A stretch of DNA of 43,164 bases from Terriglobia bacterium (GTDB taxonomy: Bacteria; Acidobacteriota; Terriglobia; Bryobacterales; Bryobacteraceae). Position numbers and translations under genes: made by a program. Position 1 is the stretch's first letter, and every line of letters starts with the position of its first letter. The notes under the pieces are model-generated. The model did no database searches. It was not told the DNA's origin and worked only from the letters and a program-made list of their open reading frames with translations. Positions 17,751 through 27,148 of the stretch are shown here, in pieces. The stretch lies in NCBI GenBank assembly GCA_020073365.1, contig JAIQFL010000054.1, forward strand, positions 1 through 43,164, given 5' to 3'.

Positions 17751-18297
17751 ATTATTCCCCGCCCGCTGGTGCTGCCTTGTAGTGCTTGATGCCCCTCGAA
17801 CCGCCGCCGAGTTTCGACATTCGCCAGATTGGCTCTCTACTGAAATAAGCAGTTCGCGGCCAGGAAAGTCAGATTTGGATCTGCCTGGAACCATGAAATT
17901 GATCACACTCACCACCGCCGTTTGATGAACAGAGATGTCCGTAGCCGGATCGGAAAGCAGCTTGTCAAAATTTCACAACGATCTCCCGTGGGGGACTTCA
18001 GGTCGGGTCGCGAAACTGTGACCGCGATCGCTGCCTGGACCTTCTCGCTGCCGGGTTGCTGTGTGCTGTCTGGTTGCGAGGGTGTCCTTAGCCGGTATCG
18101 TCTGCTTGGTCTACAAGCCGATAGACCGTACTAGACCGTACGAAATCTCGCCCCATAAACGTTTTGGACAGCTAAACCATGCAAAATCTTTCTAACTTTT
18201 TATCGCGTCTGTGGCTTATTTAGGTAGAGGGGATGCTCGCGTTCGATTTCATCCATGATCAACCCTCTGCCGACGACTGTTCGCATGGGCCAAAGCG
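17751..18297. other. Non-coding region upstream of the sigma-factor operon
   Basis: About 550 nt between divergent genes without a supported frame. It includes a perfect tandem duplication of the 10-mer TAGACCGTAC (18122-18131 and 18132-18141). An AT-rich stretch at about 18180-18235 before the sigma-factor start is the most likely promoter area, but I could not assign boxes with confidence. Confidence 0.4.
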
Positions 18298-18912
18298 ATG
18301 GGAGAGGCACAGGGGAGGAAACGGGACCGAGGCTCCGACCGGATACCAGAGTTCTGGATCCGGCCCCAGGATATGCGCGGCAGTCCACTTGACGCACGCC
18401 TCCTTGAAGCCTCGCGGAAGCTTTGGCCGTGGGCTTATCGACACGTTGAAGTCGAGTTACACGATGGCGCGCGTGCCGCAGAACTTCTGGAGCAAGTCGC
18501 CATGGAGGTGTCTGCTCGGCTTCGCGACGAGCCGGAAGTGGAACGCAACCTAAGCGGTTACCTGATTACGGCGTTCCACCACTGCGTGCGCTCCCAACTC
18601 TTAAGAGACAGTCGGTTGGCGTACGAGGGTCTCCTCTACGAACTCGAGGAAAACCACAAGCCCAAAGCGCCGGATTGGGTTGCGGCGATGGAAACGAAGT
18701 TGGCTCTGGACTTCCTCGTTTCTTATCTTCCGCACCAGATAAAGCACATGCTCAACTTCCGCACCCTAGGGTTTTCCTGGAAAGAGACTGCGCGGCTCGC
18801 AGGAATCACGGTAGAGCAAGCAAAATCAAGGTTTTACTACGGCGTTCAGAAGGCCTACGAGACGCTCCTTGAGAACCAGGCGAAGCGACGAAACGGTAAG
18901 GAGCCGGAATGA
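18298..18912 (+). CDS. ECF-type RNA polymerase sigma factor
   Basis: 204-residue sigma-70-like protein. A region-2-like segment (residues about 25-95, RKLWPWAYRHVEVEL...SGYLITAFHHCVRSQL) is followed by a region-4 HTH (about 135-195, LPHQIKHMLNFRTLGFSWKE, TARLAGITVEQAKSRFY). Its stop overlaps the ATG of the next gene in ATGA, and that gene carries a zinc anti-sigma motif, so the pair is a sigma/anti-sigma switch. The ATG at 18298 is the first in frame. A later ATG near 18373 is possible, since the first 25 residues are Arg/Gly-rich and unlike the family. Region 2 is weakly conserved, which is common among Acidobacteriota ECF factors. Confidence 0.8.
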   Translation: MGEAQGRKRDRGSDRIPEFWIRPQDMRGSPLDARLLEASRKLWPWAYRHVEVELHDGARAAELLEQVAMEVSARLRDEPEVERNLSGYLITAFHHCVRSQLLRDSRLAYEGLLYELEENHKPKAPDWVAAMETKLALDFLVSYLPHQIKHMLNFRTLGFSWKETARLAGITVEQAKSRFYYGVQKAYETLLENQAKRRNGKEPE

Positions 18913-19616
18913 TGGACGAGAAAAGCGCGGCTAAACAGTTCACCCGCCGCGAAGAGCGGAGGCTCCTAGAGCTTGCCTCCGAATACGTCAGGTCGGGCTT
19001 TCCGAACCAAGAGCGCCTCGGTTGTCCCGGATCGGAAGCCCTCAAATCGATCGCGGGGCGACATCTGAAGTTCCCTGAGGCCGAGGATATCGTCGACCAC
19101 ATCGCGACATGTTCACCCTGCTTCCTCGAGTACCACGCCATTCGGCGGAGATCACGACGGCGCCTCGTCGGCGGAACGGCATTATGTTGCGTATTGGGTT
19201 TACTGCTCACGGGGCTCATTTGGCGCTTTGCGACGCCCGCACGGCCTCGAAATGAGACTGTTGCACAAATCCCTCCGACAGCCCTCAAGGCGGTGCTCGA
19301 CTTCCGGAACAGAACGGCAGAGAGGTCTGACCGAAAACAGTTGCCCAATGAGCCACTGGCCCCACATCTGAGGCGAGCACAGCTCGATCTCAGCATCAAG
19401 CTTCCCGTTGGCGTGGAGGACGGCCTGTACTCTGTGCAGTTCCGAAACCAGGTCGGTCAATCTGTCGTTAACGTCATAGGCACAGCGGCATGGGATGGAG
19501 CTGCAGAGACTCTTGCTGTCGCGGTCGATCTCCGCAACTTGCCACCTGGGGATTACGTCTTGGCGATCCGCAGCGGAACCTCCGCCTGGCGCGAGTACGC
19601 AGTCGTTTTGGACTAA
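18909..19616 (+). CDS. Zinc anti-sigma factor, single-pass membrane protein
   Basis: 235-residue protein. The N-terminal cytoplasmic part holds H-x3-C-x2-C (His64, Cys68, Cys71 in HIATCSPC), the signature of zinc-binding anti-sigma domains. One transmembrane helix lies at about residues 86-107 (GGTALCCVLGLLLTGLIW), preceded by RRRSRRR as a positive-inside anchor. About 130 residues follow outside, beta-rich in appearance (LSIKLPVGVEDGLYSVQF...GDYVLAI). The start overlaps the sigma-factor stop by 4 nt. It probably holds the sigma factor at the membrane and senses an envelope signal; the next gene encodes an exported protease that could act on its outer domain. Confidence 0.82.
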   Translation: MMDEKSAAKQFTRREERRLLELASEYVRSGFPNQERLGCPGSEALKSIAGRHLKFPEAEDIVDHIATCSPCFLEYHAIRRRSRRRLVGGTALCCVLGLLLTGLIWRFATPARPRNETVAQIPPTALKAVLDFRNRTAERSDRKQLPNEPLAPHLRRAQLDLSIKLPVGVEDGLYSVQFRNQVGQSVVNVIGTAAWDGAAETLAVAVDLRNLPPGDYVLAIRSGTSAWREYAVVLD

Positions 19617-19629
19617 TAAGGAAGGAACG

Positions 19630-22377
19630 ATGGGCTGCCGCTTAATGAGACATCAAATTCGTGGTCATCGAGTGGCAGGGTCGCCTCTCAACTGGCCCAC
19701 CAAATCGCGGGCTTCGCCTCGGCCCGGATTGAAGCGTACGGCTGGAATTCATGAAATCACCAGACTCGCGATTTCGTTGGTTATCCTCGCTTCGGCGATC
19801 GGGAACGCTCATGCCCAGACTGCTGCGGATCTGTTAGCCGAGGCGGACCGTTTGGCTTGGCTGAAGAACTGGTCGAGAGCTGAGCCGCTATTTTCAAGAG
19901 CGGAGGAGATGTTTTCCGCGGCCGGCGACGAGAGGAATGTCTTATACTCCAGGATCAGCGCCATCAGAGGCCGCCTTCCGCAGTTGCCGCTCATTGAGGT
20001 CTCGCAAACTCTCTCCGATTATCTCGGTACCCCGATCGTTCAGAACGACACCAAGCTGAAGCTCCGCTGTCTCGTCGTGAAGGGCGACGTGGATATGGAC
20101 TTCGACGATGGTCTGGCACAGGAGGACTGGACCGCGGCACTGGCGTTGGCGAAGTCCCTAAAGGACCCAGATTGGGAAGCACGCGCGACGGGCGAGCTGG
20201 GTATCATCAGCTTCCTGCAGGGCGATCACTCCGGCGCAGTCATGGGCATCGGCAATGCGCTATCGCATGCGATCAAGAGCGGCGATATTGGCGGACAGAT
20301 CCGATACCTGACATTAATCGGAAGTGGCTTAACGGAGTTCGGACGCCCCGAGCAGGCGCTCGAATATCTGGACCGCGCGCTGAAGGTCGTGGCATCCACC
20401 CCGGATTTGGCGGATCCAGTCATGACATACACAGAGAAGGCGCGCGCCCTGGCTGCTACAGGCCAGGAGCCGGAAGCAACCAAGATCTTACAGAGCGTGC
20501 TGAATGCTGCGGTCGAGCGCCAAAGCTATGGATATCAAGCCGATCTACTAATCCAGATGGCGAGGCTCTCTCTGAAGGCCAACCGCCAAAGCATTGCTGT
20601 TGAGCAACTTCAACAGGCATTCGAGCTAGCCAACAAAGTCGACGCCCGCCGCCTGGTCTCTCAGGCTGCACTGGAGTTGTCGAACATCTATCGGGAGCGC
20701 GGCCAGTTGGATGCCGCCGAACAGGCATTGGCCGGCGGAATTCAGGCAACCCGAAACGCCGGTGACCGCTACACGCTGCCTCGCTATCTGGCGGCCTATG
20801 CCGAAATCAAGGCTGCCCGTCGCCAGTACCGTCAAGCTGACGGTACATTCCAGGAAGCAACAGATATTGCGAATGGCATGCTCGCTAACGTTTCGAGCGC
20901 CACCGCGAAGAGCTCGCTCATTTCCGTCATGGATGAGCTTTACGTCGGCCATTTCCTTCTCGCGGCGCGAGACCTGAAAAGCGCGACCGAAGCGTTCTCC
21001 GTCATTGAAGGTGCCCGCGGCCGGTCGGTGGCAGATCTTTTGAGGCTGGCCCCCACCACCAGCGCCATGTTGGCCAGAGGCACATCCGCCCAGGAGAGAC
21101 AAATCTCCACTTTGCAACTCGCGCTCCAGAAAACAACCACCAAACCACAGCGGCAGCAAATTCTCGATCGGATCCTGGTAGCCGAACAGTCCATCTCACC
21201 AGCCGAAGCAGCCAATAGCCGCAAATGGATGCGTACTTCTCAGCCCGCGGCGGCGAGCACGCTGAGATCGCGTCTTCGCGCCGATGAAGTTTTCATCGAA
21301 TACATCCTCACGGACCCTGTTTCGTACTGTTTGGTTGCGACGCGCGAGAGCCTGCGCCTAAATGCTTTACCCGGCAAGACCGTCATCCGCCGTTCCGTTG
21401 AAGCTCTCCTGCAGAACCTCCGCCAAAACGACTACGCGACTCATCTGGCCGCCGAGGCCTACGAGAATCTCCTGAGCAGCGTTCCTGAGATGGGTCTTAA
21501 GAAGCGGCTGATCGTTGTGCCTGACAGTCCCCTGGCTGGTCTTCCGTTTGAAGTACTCATCGCCCCGTCGGGCAAGAGTTTGCTGCAGTCGCACATCGTT
21601 ACCTACGCCCCTTCGGGCACCGTCCTCGCACTACTGCGGGAGACACCCGCAGCCGATCACCGCGCGGTTTCTGCGCTAGCTGTCGCCGCCGGCGGTCCTG
21701 AACGCCAGGAAGGCTTGCCCACGCAAGCGTCCTTGAGGATTCAGCGCGGAATATATGACCTGGATGGAACGGAACTTCCCCCGCTACCCGCAGCCGAGGA
21801 AGAGGCCAAGGCAGTCGTCTCGATTGTGGGCGGAGATTCCGTGGTACTCAAGGGAGCCGAAGCAACAGAATTTGCATTCAAGCAGCAGCCACTATCACGA
21901 TTCCGAATCCTGCACTTTGCCGTCCACGGCCTAATCAGCACTCGATATCCGGACCGATCAGCGCTCGTGTTTCGCACTGATCCACAGGGCCGTGAAGACG
22001 GATTGCTGCAGGCCCGCGAAATTGTAACGCTGCCCCTTCAAGCTGACCTTGTCACGCTATCAGCCTGTGACACTGGAACGGGCAAAATCAACGGTCAGGA
22101 AGGATCGGCAACCCTTGTACGGCCGTTCCTTGTTGCTGGTGCGAAGGCAGTAGTCGCCAACCTGTGGAGTGCCGACGACGATTTTACAAGGACTCTGATG
22201 AAGGAGTTTTACACGCAACTCGAATCTGGTTTGGACGTTGGCTCCGCGCTTACGCAAGCAAAACTGCGAATTACCGGGAGGTATGGGAAGGCTGCCCCTC
22301 CGCGGCTGTGGGCTGGTTTCATAGTCGTTGGTGACGGGCTTCGGATCCTATCGAACGCATATGAAGGCAAACACTGA
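19630..22377 (+). CDS. Exported TPR-CHAT protease
   Basis: 915-residue protein. A long basic N-terminus leads to a hydrophobic stretch (LAISLVILASAIGNAHA) with a likely signal-peptidase site after Ala62 (AHA-Q). Tetratricopeptide-like helical repeats fill roughly residues 65-450. The C-terminal CHAT caspase-like domain carries the catalytic dyad His766 (FAVHG) and Cys813 (LSACDTG), with the usual AGAKAVVANLW stretch behind. The frame is open further upstream, but ATG 19630 has AAGGAAGG 4 nt before it and starts 13 nt after the anti-sigma stop. It belongs to the sigma-factor operon. CHAT proteases are often switched on by TPR-bound partners; the substrate here is not known. Confidence 0.88.
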   Translation: MGCRLMRHQIRGHRVAGSPLNWPTKSRASPRPGLKRTAGIHEITRLAISLVILASAIGNAHAQTAADLLAEADRLAWLKNWSRAEPLFSRAEEMFSAAGDERNVLYSRISAIRGRLPQLPLIEVSQTLSDYLGTPIVQNDTKLKLRCLVVKGDVDMDFDDGLAQEDWTAALALAKSLKDPDWEARATGELGIISFLQGDHSGAVMGIGNALSHAIKSGDIGGQIRYLTLIGSGLTEFGRPEQALEYLDRALKVVASTPDLADPVMTYTEKARALAATGQEPEATKILQSVLNAAVERQSYGYQADLLIQMARLSLKANRQSIAVEQLQQAFELANKVDARRLVSQAALELSNIYRERGQLDAAEQALAGGIQATRNAGDRYTLPRYLAAYAEIKAARRQYRQADGTFQEATDIANGMLANVSSATAKSSLISVMDELYVGHFLLAARDLKSATEAFSVIEGARGRSVADLLRLAPTTSAMLARGTSAQERQISTLQLALQKTTTKPQRQQILDRILVAEQSISPAEAANSRKWMRTSQPAAASTLRSRLRADEVFIEYILTDPVSYCLVATRESLRLNALPGKTVIRRSVEALLQNLRQNDYATHLAAEAYENLLSSVPEMGLKKRLIVVPDSPLAGLPFEVLIAPSGKSLLQSHIVTYAPSGTVLALLRETPAADHRAVSALAVAAGGPERQEGLPTQASLRIQRGIYDLDGTELPPLPAAEEEAKAVVSIVGGDSVVLKGAEATEFAFKQQPLSRFRILHFAVHGLISTRYPDRSALVFRTDPQGREDGLLQAREIVTLPLQADLVTLSACDTGTGKINGQEGSATLVRPFLVAGAKAVVANLWSADDDFTRTLMKEFYTQLESGLDVGSALTQAKLRITGRYGKAAPPRLWAGFIVVGDGLRILSNAYEGKH

Positions 22378-23599
22378 ATTAACAAGGAACGATCGGTCGG
22401 AGATTCTGGATCGTGTCGCAGAGGTTGTCCGTAAACGCTTCTATGACCCTCAACTGAACGGCGTAGACTGGACGAGCCTCGTTAACCAGCGGCGAGAGGC
22501 TATCGTCAACGCGGCGCCAGATCAGTTCGAGAAGGCATTGAACGAACTTCTACTGGAGCTGAAGACTAGCCATGTGGGGTTCTTTGGGGCCCGTTTCAAG
22601 GCTGCATCCGCAAGACAAGCCATCAATGCCACCGTTATCAAAGCGGAGACCTCCTTTGGCCCGCGTTGGCGCTTTCAGGACGTCCACCGAGGTGGGGCTG
22701 CGGAGAAAGCAGGCATCCGTTCGGGCGACATTGTCCTTACACTGAAAGGCCGCGAGGTTTTGACGTCAGAAGCGCCGCAGTTTCCCATGGGCGAGCAAAT
22801 CGAGGCCGACATCGCGCAAGCCGGCAACAAAGTCGCCCGATTGACAATCGACATCCCCGACCCGCGCTCGAAGAAACAGCCTGTCAATATCCCCGATGTC
22901 GTGACCTCGGAGCGGCTCGGCGACTCCACCGGCCTGTTGAAGGTCAGTATGTTCCCCGGGATCGTGGGCATCGACGTGGCCGCCTCGGTGAGCGCGGCGG
23001 CTCGTGAGCTGGCCTGCGATCGCCTGATCATCGATCTGCGTGGCAATACCGGCGGCGGCCTCGGGTCGCTGCGTGTTATGAGCCATCTCTGTCCCGACCG
23101 CAGAGGAGTGGGCCACAGCGTGACACGATCCAAGGCGGAGAAGGGCTTCGATAAGGAGTCCCTTCCGGTGTTCGACCGAATTCCGCCTTCGAAGCTCGGC
23201 CTCATTCCCCTCATATTCAAGTTTGGTCTTGGCGACAAGTCCGTGGCGGTGAAGACGGAGGGGTTGGGAGGACAGCGCTTTCACGGGAGAATCGTGGTTT
23301 TGGTAAATCAGCATTCCGCCAGTGCCAGCGAGATGATTGCTGCCTTTGCCGCCGAAAACAAACTGGCAACGATTGTCGGTGAGAAGACGCCTGGCCGAGT
23401 GGTCGGCGCGAATTCGTTCAAAGTCGGCCATGGCTACCGGGTGGCTCTGCCGGTCGTCGAGTATCGGACATGGGCCGGCACGATTCTTGAGGGGCGAGGG
23501 GTCGCCCCAGATCTATCAGAACCCTTTTCGCCGGAGGCGGCTTGGGCAGGTGAGGACACCCAGATCGCCAGAGGTAATCAGGTGCTCGCTGCAGCTTGA
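22361..23599 (+). CDS. S41-family peptidase with PDZ-like domain
   Basis: 413-residue protein. The helical N-terminal part is followed by a PDZ-like region (about 100-165; RGGAAEKAGIRSGDIVLTLKG) and the S41 core with LIIDLRGNTGGGLGSL and the nucleophile loop NQHSASASEM (about 316-325). The segment GEKTPGRVVGANSF stands where the Ser/Lys CtpA class has GK, so this protein belongs to the tricorn/IRBP-like side of S41 that does not use that lysine. It has no signal peptide, unlike the preceding exported CHAT protease, whose 3' end it overlaps by 17 nt. ATG 22361 is taken as the start; an upstream GTG/ATG frame is also open. Probably last gene of the operon. Confidence 0.85.
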   Translation: MKANTELTRNDRSEILDRVAEVVRKRFYDPQLNGVDWTSLVNQRREAIVNAAPDQFEKALNELLLELKTSHVGFFGARFKAASARQAINATVIKAETSFGPRWRFQDVHRGGAAEKAGIRSGDIVLTLKGREVLTSEAPQFPMGEQIEADIAQAGNKVARLTIDIPDPRSKKQPVNIPDVVTSERLGDSTGLLKVSMFPGIVGIDVAASVSAAARELACDRLIIDLRGNTGGGLGSLRVMSHLCPDRRGVGHSVTRSKAEKGFDKESLPVFDRIPPSKLGLIPLIFKFGLGDKSVAVKTEGLGGQRFHGRIVVLVNQHSASASEMIAAFAAENKLATIVGEKTPGRVVGANSFKVGHGYRVALPVVEYRTWAGTILEGRGVAPDLSEPFSPEAAWAGEDTQIARGNQVLAAA

Positions 23600-24111
23600 G
23601 TTCTACTCCGCTTCAGTAGCGACGCGAGGCAGTCGCGAGCCGCGGCTTCGATGATGCTGCTGAGGTAGCAAACACCAGGGTGTGTTTCGTGGGGCTATTT
23701 GGTTGAGCCACTTCTACACGTGGTGTCACCGCGAAGCGCCGGGGCTTACACGCATCAGCGGATCGAAGCCGCATGGCACATAAGAGGGTGTGCCTCGACG
23801 GGAGCGGGGATATACCATGCTCTTCGAGATTCGTCGCTGCATACACAGACCATTATGGGTAATATCTGGAGGCATTCCCGCTTCGGCCATGAGAAAGCGC
23901 CCAAACGGGTTCTTCAAATGTGCCGAGCTCAACGGGTCGTGAGTCCGCCGTCTGGCAACGACCATTTGGCCACTGCTGCACTCCAGACGATGCTCAAAGC
24001 GAAATAGGCGAAAGCATCGGTAGCTTCACGAAATTGGTGATGGACGGATGTTCTCAAGCGGCGTGCATTCATGGCGAGCCTTACCACCGCAACGTTAAGG
24101 CTTCAAGTGCA
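23600..24111. other. Intergenic region between convergent units
   Basis: About 510 nt between the end of the S41 gene (plus strand) and the end of the PHP-SMC gene (minus strand). A plus-strand frame at 23699-24007 is open for 102 codons but shows no recognisable domain. I see no convincing terminator, RNA gene or repeat in it. Confidence 0.4.
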
Positions 24112-27090
24112 TCATTTTTCCCCATCCGTGTCCGCCGCTCCCCAGTTCAGCCGATAGTGCCGCTCCCGCTCAAGGAATGCCCGCTGGCCCCCCTCCAACA
24201 ATCGGCAAACTGCGGTCCGCACCCTTGGGTTTTCCAGTGAGCCGCTTTGATAGGAAATCAATGGCAAGCCGCCCTCTGCTTGCCGTGTCGAAGTGGCAAT
24301 GATGACTTGATCGGCGTCGGTGTTGACCACCAGATTGGCGTTATGAGTCACGACTATGACCTGTCTTCGCTTCCGGGCATTCCTGAAATGTGGCACCAAC
24401 TCATCGAATACCGATTGAGGATCGAGGTTTTCCTCAGGCTGGTCGATTAACAACGGTCGTGGGTCGTGCGTATCGACTGCGAGATAGAGCAGAAGCAGCA
24501 CGATGCCGCGGGTTCCGGGAGACAGACGCTCCACGGGAACGCCATCATAAACGATGCTGTATCGAACCTGGATATGGCTGATGTCGTAGAGCCAAGTTGC
24601 GACCCTTTGCGGCCATTCCCGCCGCTCCTGCGCATCGACCGTTGCGGGCTGAGCCGCTTTCACCTGTTCCAGAAGGTCCGCGCGGAACTTCTCCATTGCT
24701 CCATCGACCGCCTCCGGCGGGCCTGTTTTCCACGCGATGTATAGATAGTCCCTTGCTTTTTGCCCCAGCGATCCCCGACCGCGAAACGCGGAGTCAAGCC
24801 GTAGGTCCATGAGGCTCTCGCCGGCTGCAACCCATTTCTCGATATCCACCGTCCGCTCCACGACGAAGCCGAGCTTTGCAAGTGTTCCTCCGGACGTCTC
24901 CAGCGTCGTTCGTAGGGGAGCGTAGAGTTTACTTAAAACATCCTCTTCCAGCACTATGGTCCGAAACGCTTGGGTGTATTCCTCTCGCCGCTGCTCCAAT
25001 AAAGCCTTTCGCCGATCCGCCGCCCCCTTCGCGAGCGTGACATCGCCCTCCAACTTCCGCAGCGTCGCTTCATTGCGTTGGAGCGTTTTCTGGAGTTCGT
25101 CATATTTCTTCTGGCGCTCAGCATCAATGCCGACAAACTTCTTCTTTTCATCCCGCGCGGCATGTAAGCGGTCTAGCGGCCATGTTGCGTTCGGCGGAGC
25201 CTTCAGATTTGCCGCTGTCTTCGGATCGCCCTCAATAGCAAAGAGAATCGCCTGGTCTACAGCTTTCGTTGCCTGATCCAGGACGGAATCGACGTTTCCG
25301 GCAAACTTCATCCCGAAATTGGCCCATTCCTGTGGGGCGAGGCCGGTTCCCGCGAACCGGGTTTGCATTTCCCGGAACCGGCTTGGCTCGCGCACCTGCC
25401 GGACTTGCCTCACATCCACGCCGAGATCGTCGAGTAATTTCCGGCGTTTGCGGATGGCCTCGATTCTCAGTTCCGCCTGAGAACACAGGGTCTCCAGGTC
25501 CGTCAGCGCCTTTGCATGCTCCGCGCTTTCTTTGGGCAGCAGGTCCTGCAACTCTTTCCGGATGCGCACAATCGCATCGCCCGTCTGCTTAACGGCGTTC
25601 TCCTGCTGGGGCAGTTCGTCCCGCAGCTTTTCTTCCTTGACGATTTCCAGCCCGATGCCGTGAATCGATTGCTGAAGCTCCGTGCGGGTCTCGGTGATAG
25701 GTTGCAGGAGTGCTGCGGCCAGGTCGTCGAAGTTGTCGGTTTCGAATCTCTCCTCCTGCGGAGTAGAGTCGAAAACCACCCGTTCCATCTCCTGGCGGAG
25801 TTCTATGGCGAGCCCGGAGGAAGAGCAGAGCTTTTCGACGAATTGCTGGGACAGGTAGCGTACATAGGGTCGATCCAGCCCATACCCACGAACCACCTGA
25901 CTAAGCTCGACGTTTGACGTCGCGTTGTCGCCCCAGTTCAGTACGGTTTCGGCTGCGCCCAGCAGGTTTACGGGTTTTGATGCGCGCTGAAGGAATGATG
26001 ATTCGCTGGGTGCCGTGCTGAACGCACCCGCACCCGCCGCGAGCAAATCCATCAGCGCTGTCTTTCCCGAGCCGCGGGCGCCGATAATGGTCACCAGACC
26101 GCTGTTGAATTCTTGCTCCGGTTTGGCGATCCAGGGCGCATCCCGAACGGTGACCGTTCGGATGATCTCAGACGCCAGCGGCTCCGGCGGCGTCTGCGGC
26201 CCTATTGCCACCCTGTGCTCTGGCTCTATCACCGCCTGACGCAACGTTTCGAAGGCTAGGTCTCCATACAGCCAGCAATAGCGATCGCACTCCGGCGCGC
26301 CAACCTTATCGTTCCGATGGGCGTCGGAGCCATGGAGACACGGCTTCAACGCGCCGTACGTCTCCTCGATAACCTCCTTGGAGGCAGACGGCAGCTTCCC
26401 GAGCCAGAACTCCCTCTGCTTCGGCGTGCTGGCGAAAATGATATTAGAGAATCGCTCAATCTCCTTCCGCGTTGCAGCGTAGGAGTCGTCGCTCTGAAGG
26501 CCCGACGTGCCATCATTTGAGCTTCCGGCTACGGCTACCAGACAGTTGTTACGCAGCCATTTCTCATTACGGAAAAGCTTCCGCAGGTCGCCTAGCGTCG
26601 TTTTGAACTGATTGGTCCCGACCCGCTGCGCAGCTGCGTCGTCCGTGATAGACGGGTTGAAGGCGCGGCCAAGGTCTGCCAGCTGAGAAGCCGTACAAAA
26701 ATAGGTCCGTTCATTAAACTCGAACTGCAGTTGCCCCAGCAGTCGCTCTATCTCTTTTTCGTGATTCGGATCGTCCGGCGAGAACAGCAGGTGCATGTTG
26801 ATGGCACGCGCCTTGTCGGTCTTGATGTCCAGCCGGATTTCCACGTTGGGAAAGAGCAGCTCGACCTCGGCCATCCTTCCTGCCGCTTTATGTTCTCTGG
26901 CCTTGCGGTACGTCTGAATGCAGAAATAGTCCGTTACTCCCAGCCCGCGCACGCGGGGCGAAGATGTCTCGATCTTGCTGAGATACTCTTCCCAATTACC
27001 GCCGAAACCGTCCGCGAGCTGCGTTCCGGGTGCGTGCAGATGCGGGTCCCATCTGTGCCATTGCGAGCCCGATTCGTTCCAAACGGCCAT
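24112..27090 (-). CDS. TrlF-type PHP domain plus SMC-like ATPase
   Basis: 992-residue protein. The N-terminal PHP phosphoesterase-like domain starts with WDPHLHAPGT (His17, His19) and ends with CLHGSDAH (about residue 253), the metal-binding His/Asp sets of this fold. An SMC/ABC-type ATPase follows: Walker A GARGSGKTALMD (about 335-346), a long charged coiled coil (about 450-750), the signature LSPGTRG (about 855) and Walker B LLIDQPEENLD (about 873). It matches what is annotated as the TrlF family. Such PHP-SMC proteins are found in defence islands and are thought to couple DNA or tRNA sensing to a PHP nuclease; that role is inferred here. It is followed upstream by an FRG gene only 58 nt away on the same strand. 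Confidence 0.85.
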   Translation of the reverse strand: MAVWNESGSQWHRWDPHLHAPGTQLADGFGGNWEEYLSKIETSSPRVRGLGVTDYFCIQTYRKAREHKAAGRMAEVELLFPNVEIRLDIKTDKARAINMHLLFSPDDPNHEKEIERLLGQLQFEFNERTYFCTASQLADLGRAFNPSITDDAAAQRVGTNQFKTTLGDLRKLFRNEKWLRNNCLVAVAGSSNDGTSGLQSDDSYAATRKEIERFSNIIFASTPKQREFWLGKLPSASKEVIEETYGALKPCLHGSDAHRNDKVGAPECDRYCWLYGDLAFETLRQAVIEPEHRVAIGPQTPPEPLASEIIRTVTVRDAPWIAKPEQEFNSGLVTIIGARGSGKTALMDLLAAGAGAFSTAPSESSFLQRASKPVNLLGAAETVLNWGDNATSNVELSQVVRGYGLDRPYVRYLSQQFVEKLCSSSGLAIELRQEMERVVFDSTPQEERFETDNFDDLAAALLQPITETRTELQQSIHGIGLEIVKEEKLRDELPQQENAVKQTGDAIVRIRKELQDLLPKESAEHAKALTDLETLCSQAELRIEAIRKRRKLLDDLGVDVRQVRQVREPSRFREMQTRFAGTGLAPQEWANFGMKFAGNVDSVLDQATKAVDQAILFAIEGDPKTAANLKAPPNATWPLDRLHAARDEKKKFVGIDAERQKKYDELQKTLQRNEATLRKLEGDVTLAKGAADRRKALLEQRREEYTQAFRTIVLEEDVLSKLYAPLRTTLETSGGTLAKLGFVVERTVDIEKWVAAGESLMDLRLDSAFRGRGSLGQKARDYLYIAWKTGPPEAVDGAMEKFRADLLEQVKAAQPATVDAQERREWPQRVATWLYDISHIQVRYSIVYDGVPVERLSPGTRGIVLLLLYLAVDTHDPRPLLIDQPEENLDPQSVFDELVPHFRNARKRRQVIVVTHNANLVVNTDADQVIIATSTRQAEGGLPLISYQSGSLENPRVRTAVCRLLEGGQRAFLERERHYRLNWGAADTDGEK

Positions 27091-27148
27091 CGTATCAGAA
27101 TTGTATTCGATTTCACGGATCGTCGGGGTTCCCCCACTCGCGTTCGGC

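Noticed and set aside
23699..24007. 102-codon plus-strand gene after the S41 protease
   Set aside because: No domain or ribosome-binding site; composition does not look like the neighbouring genes.
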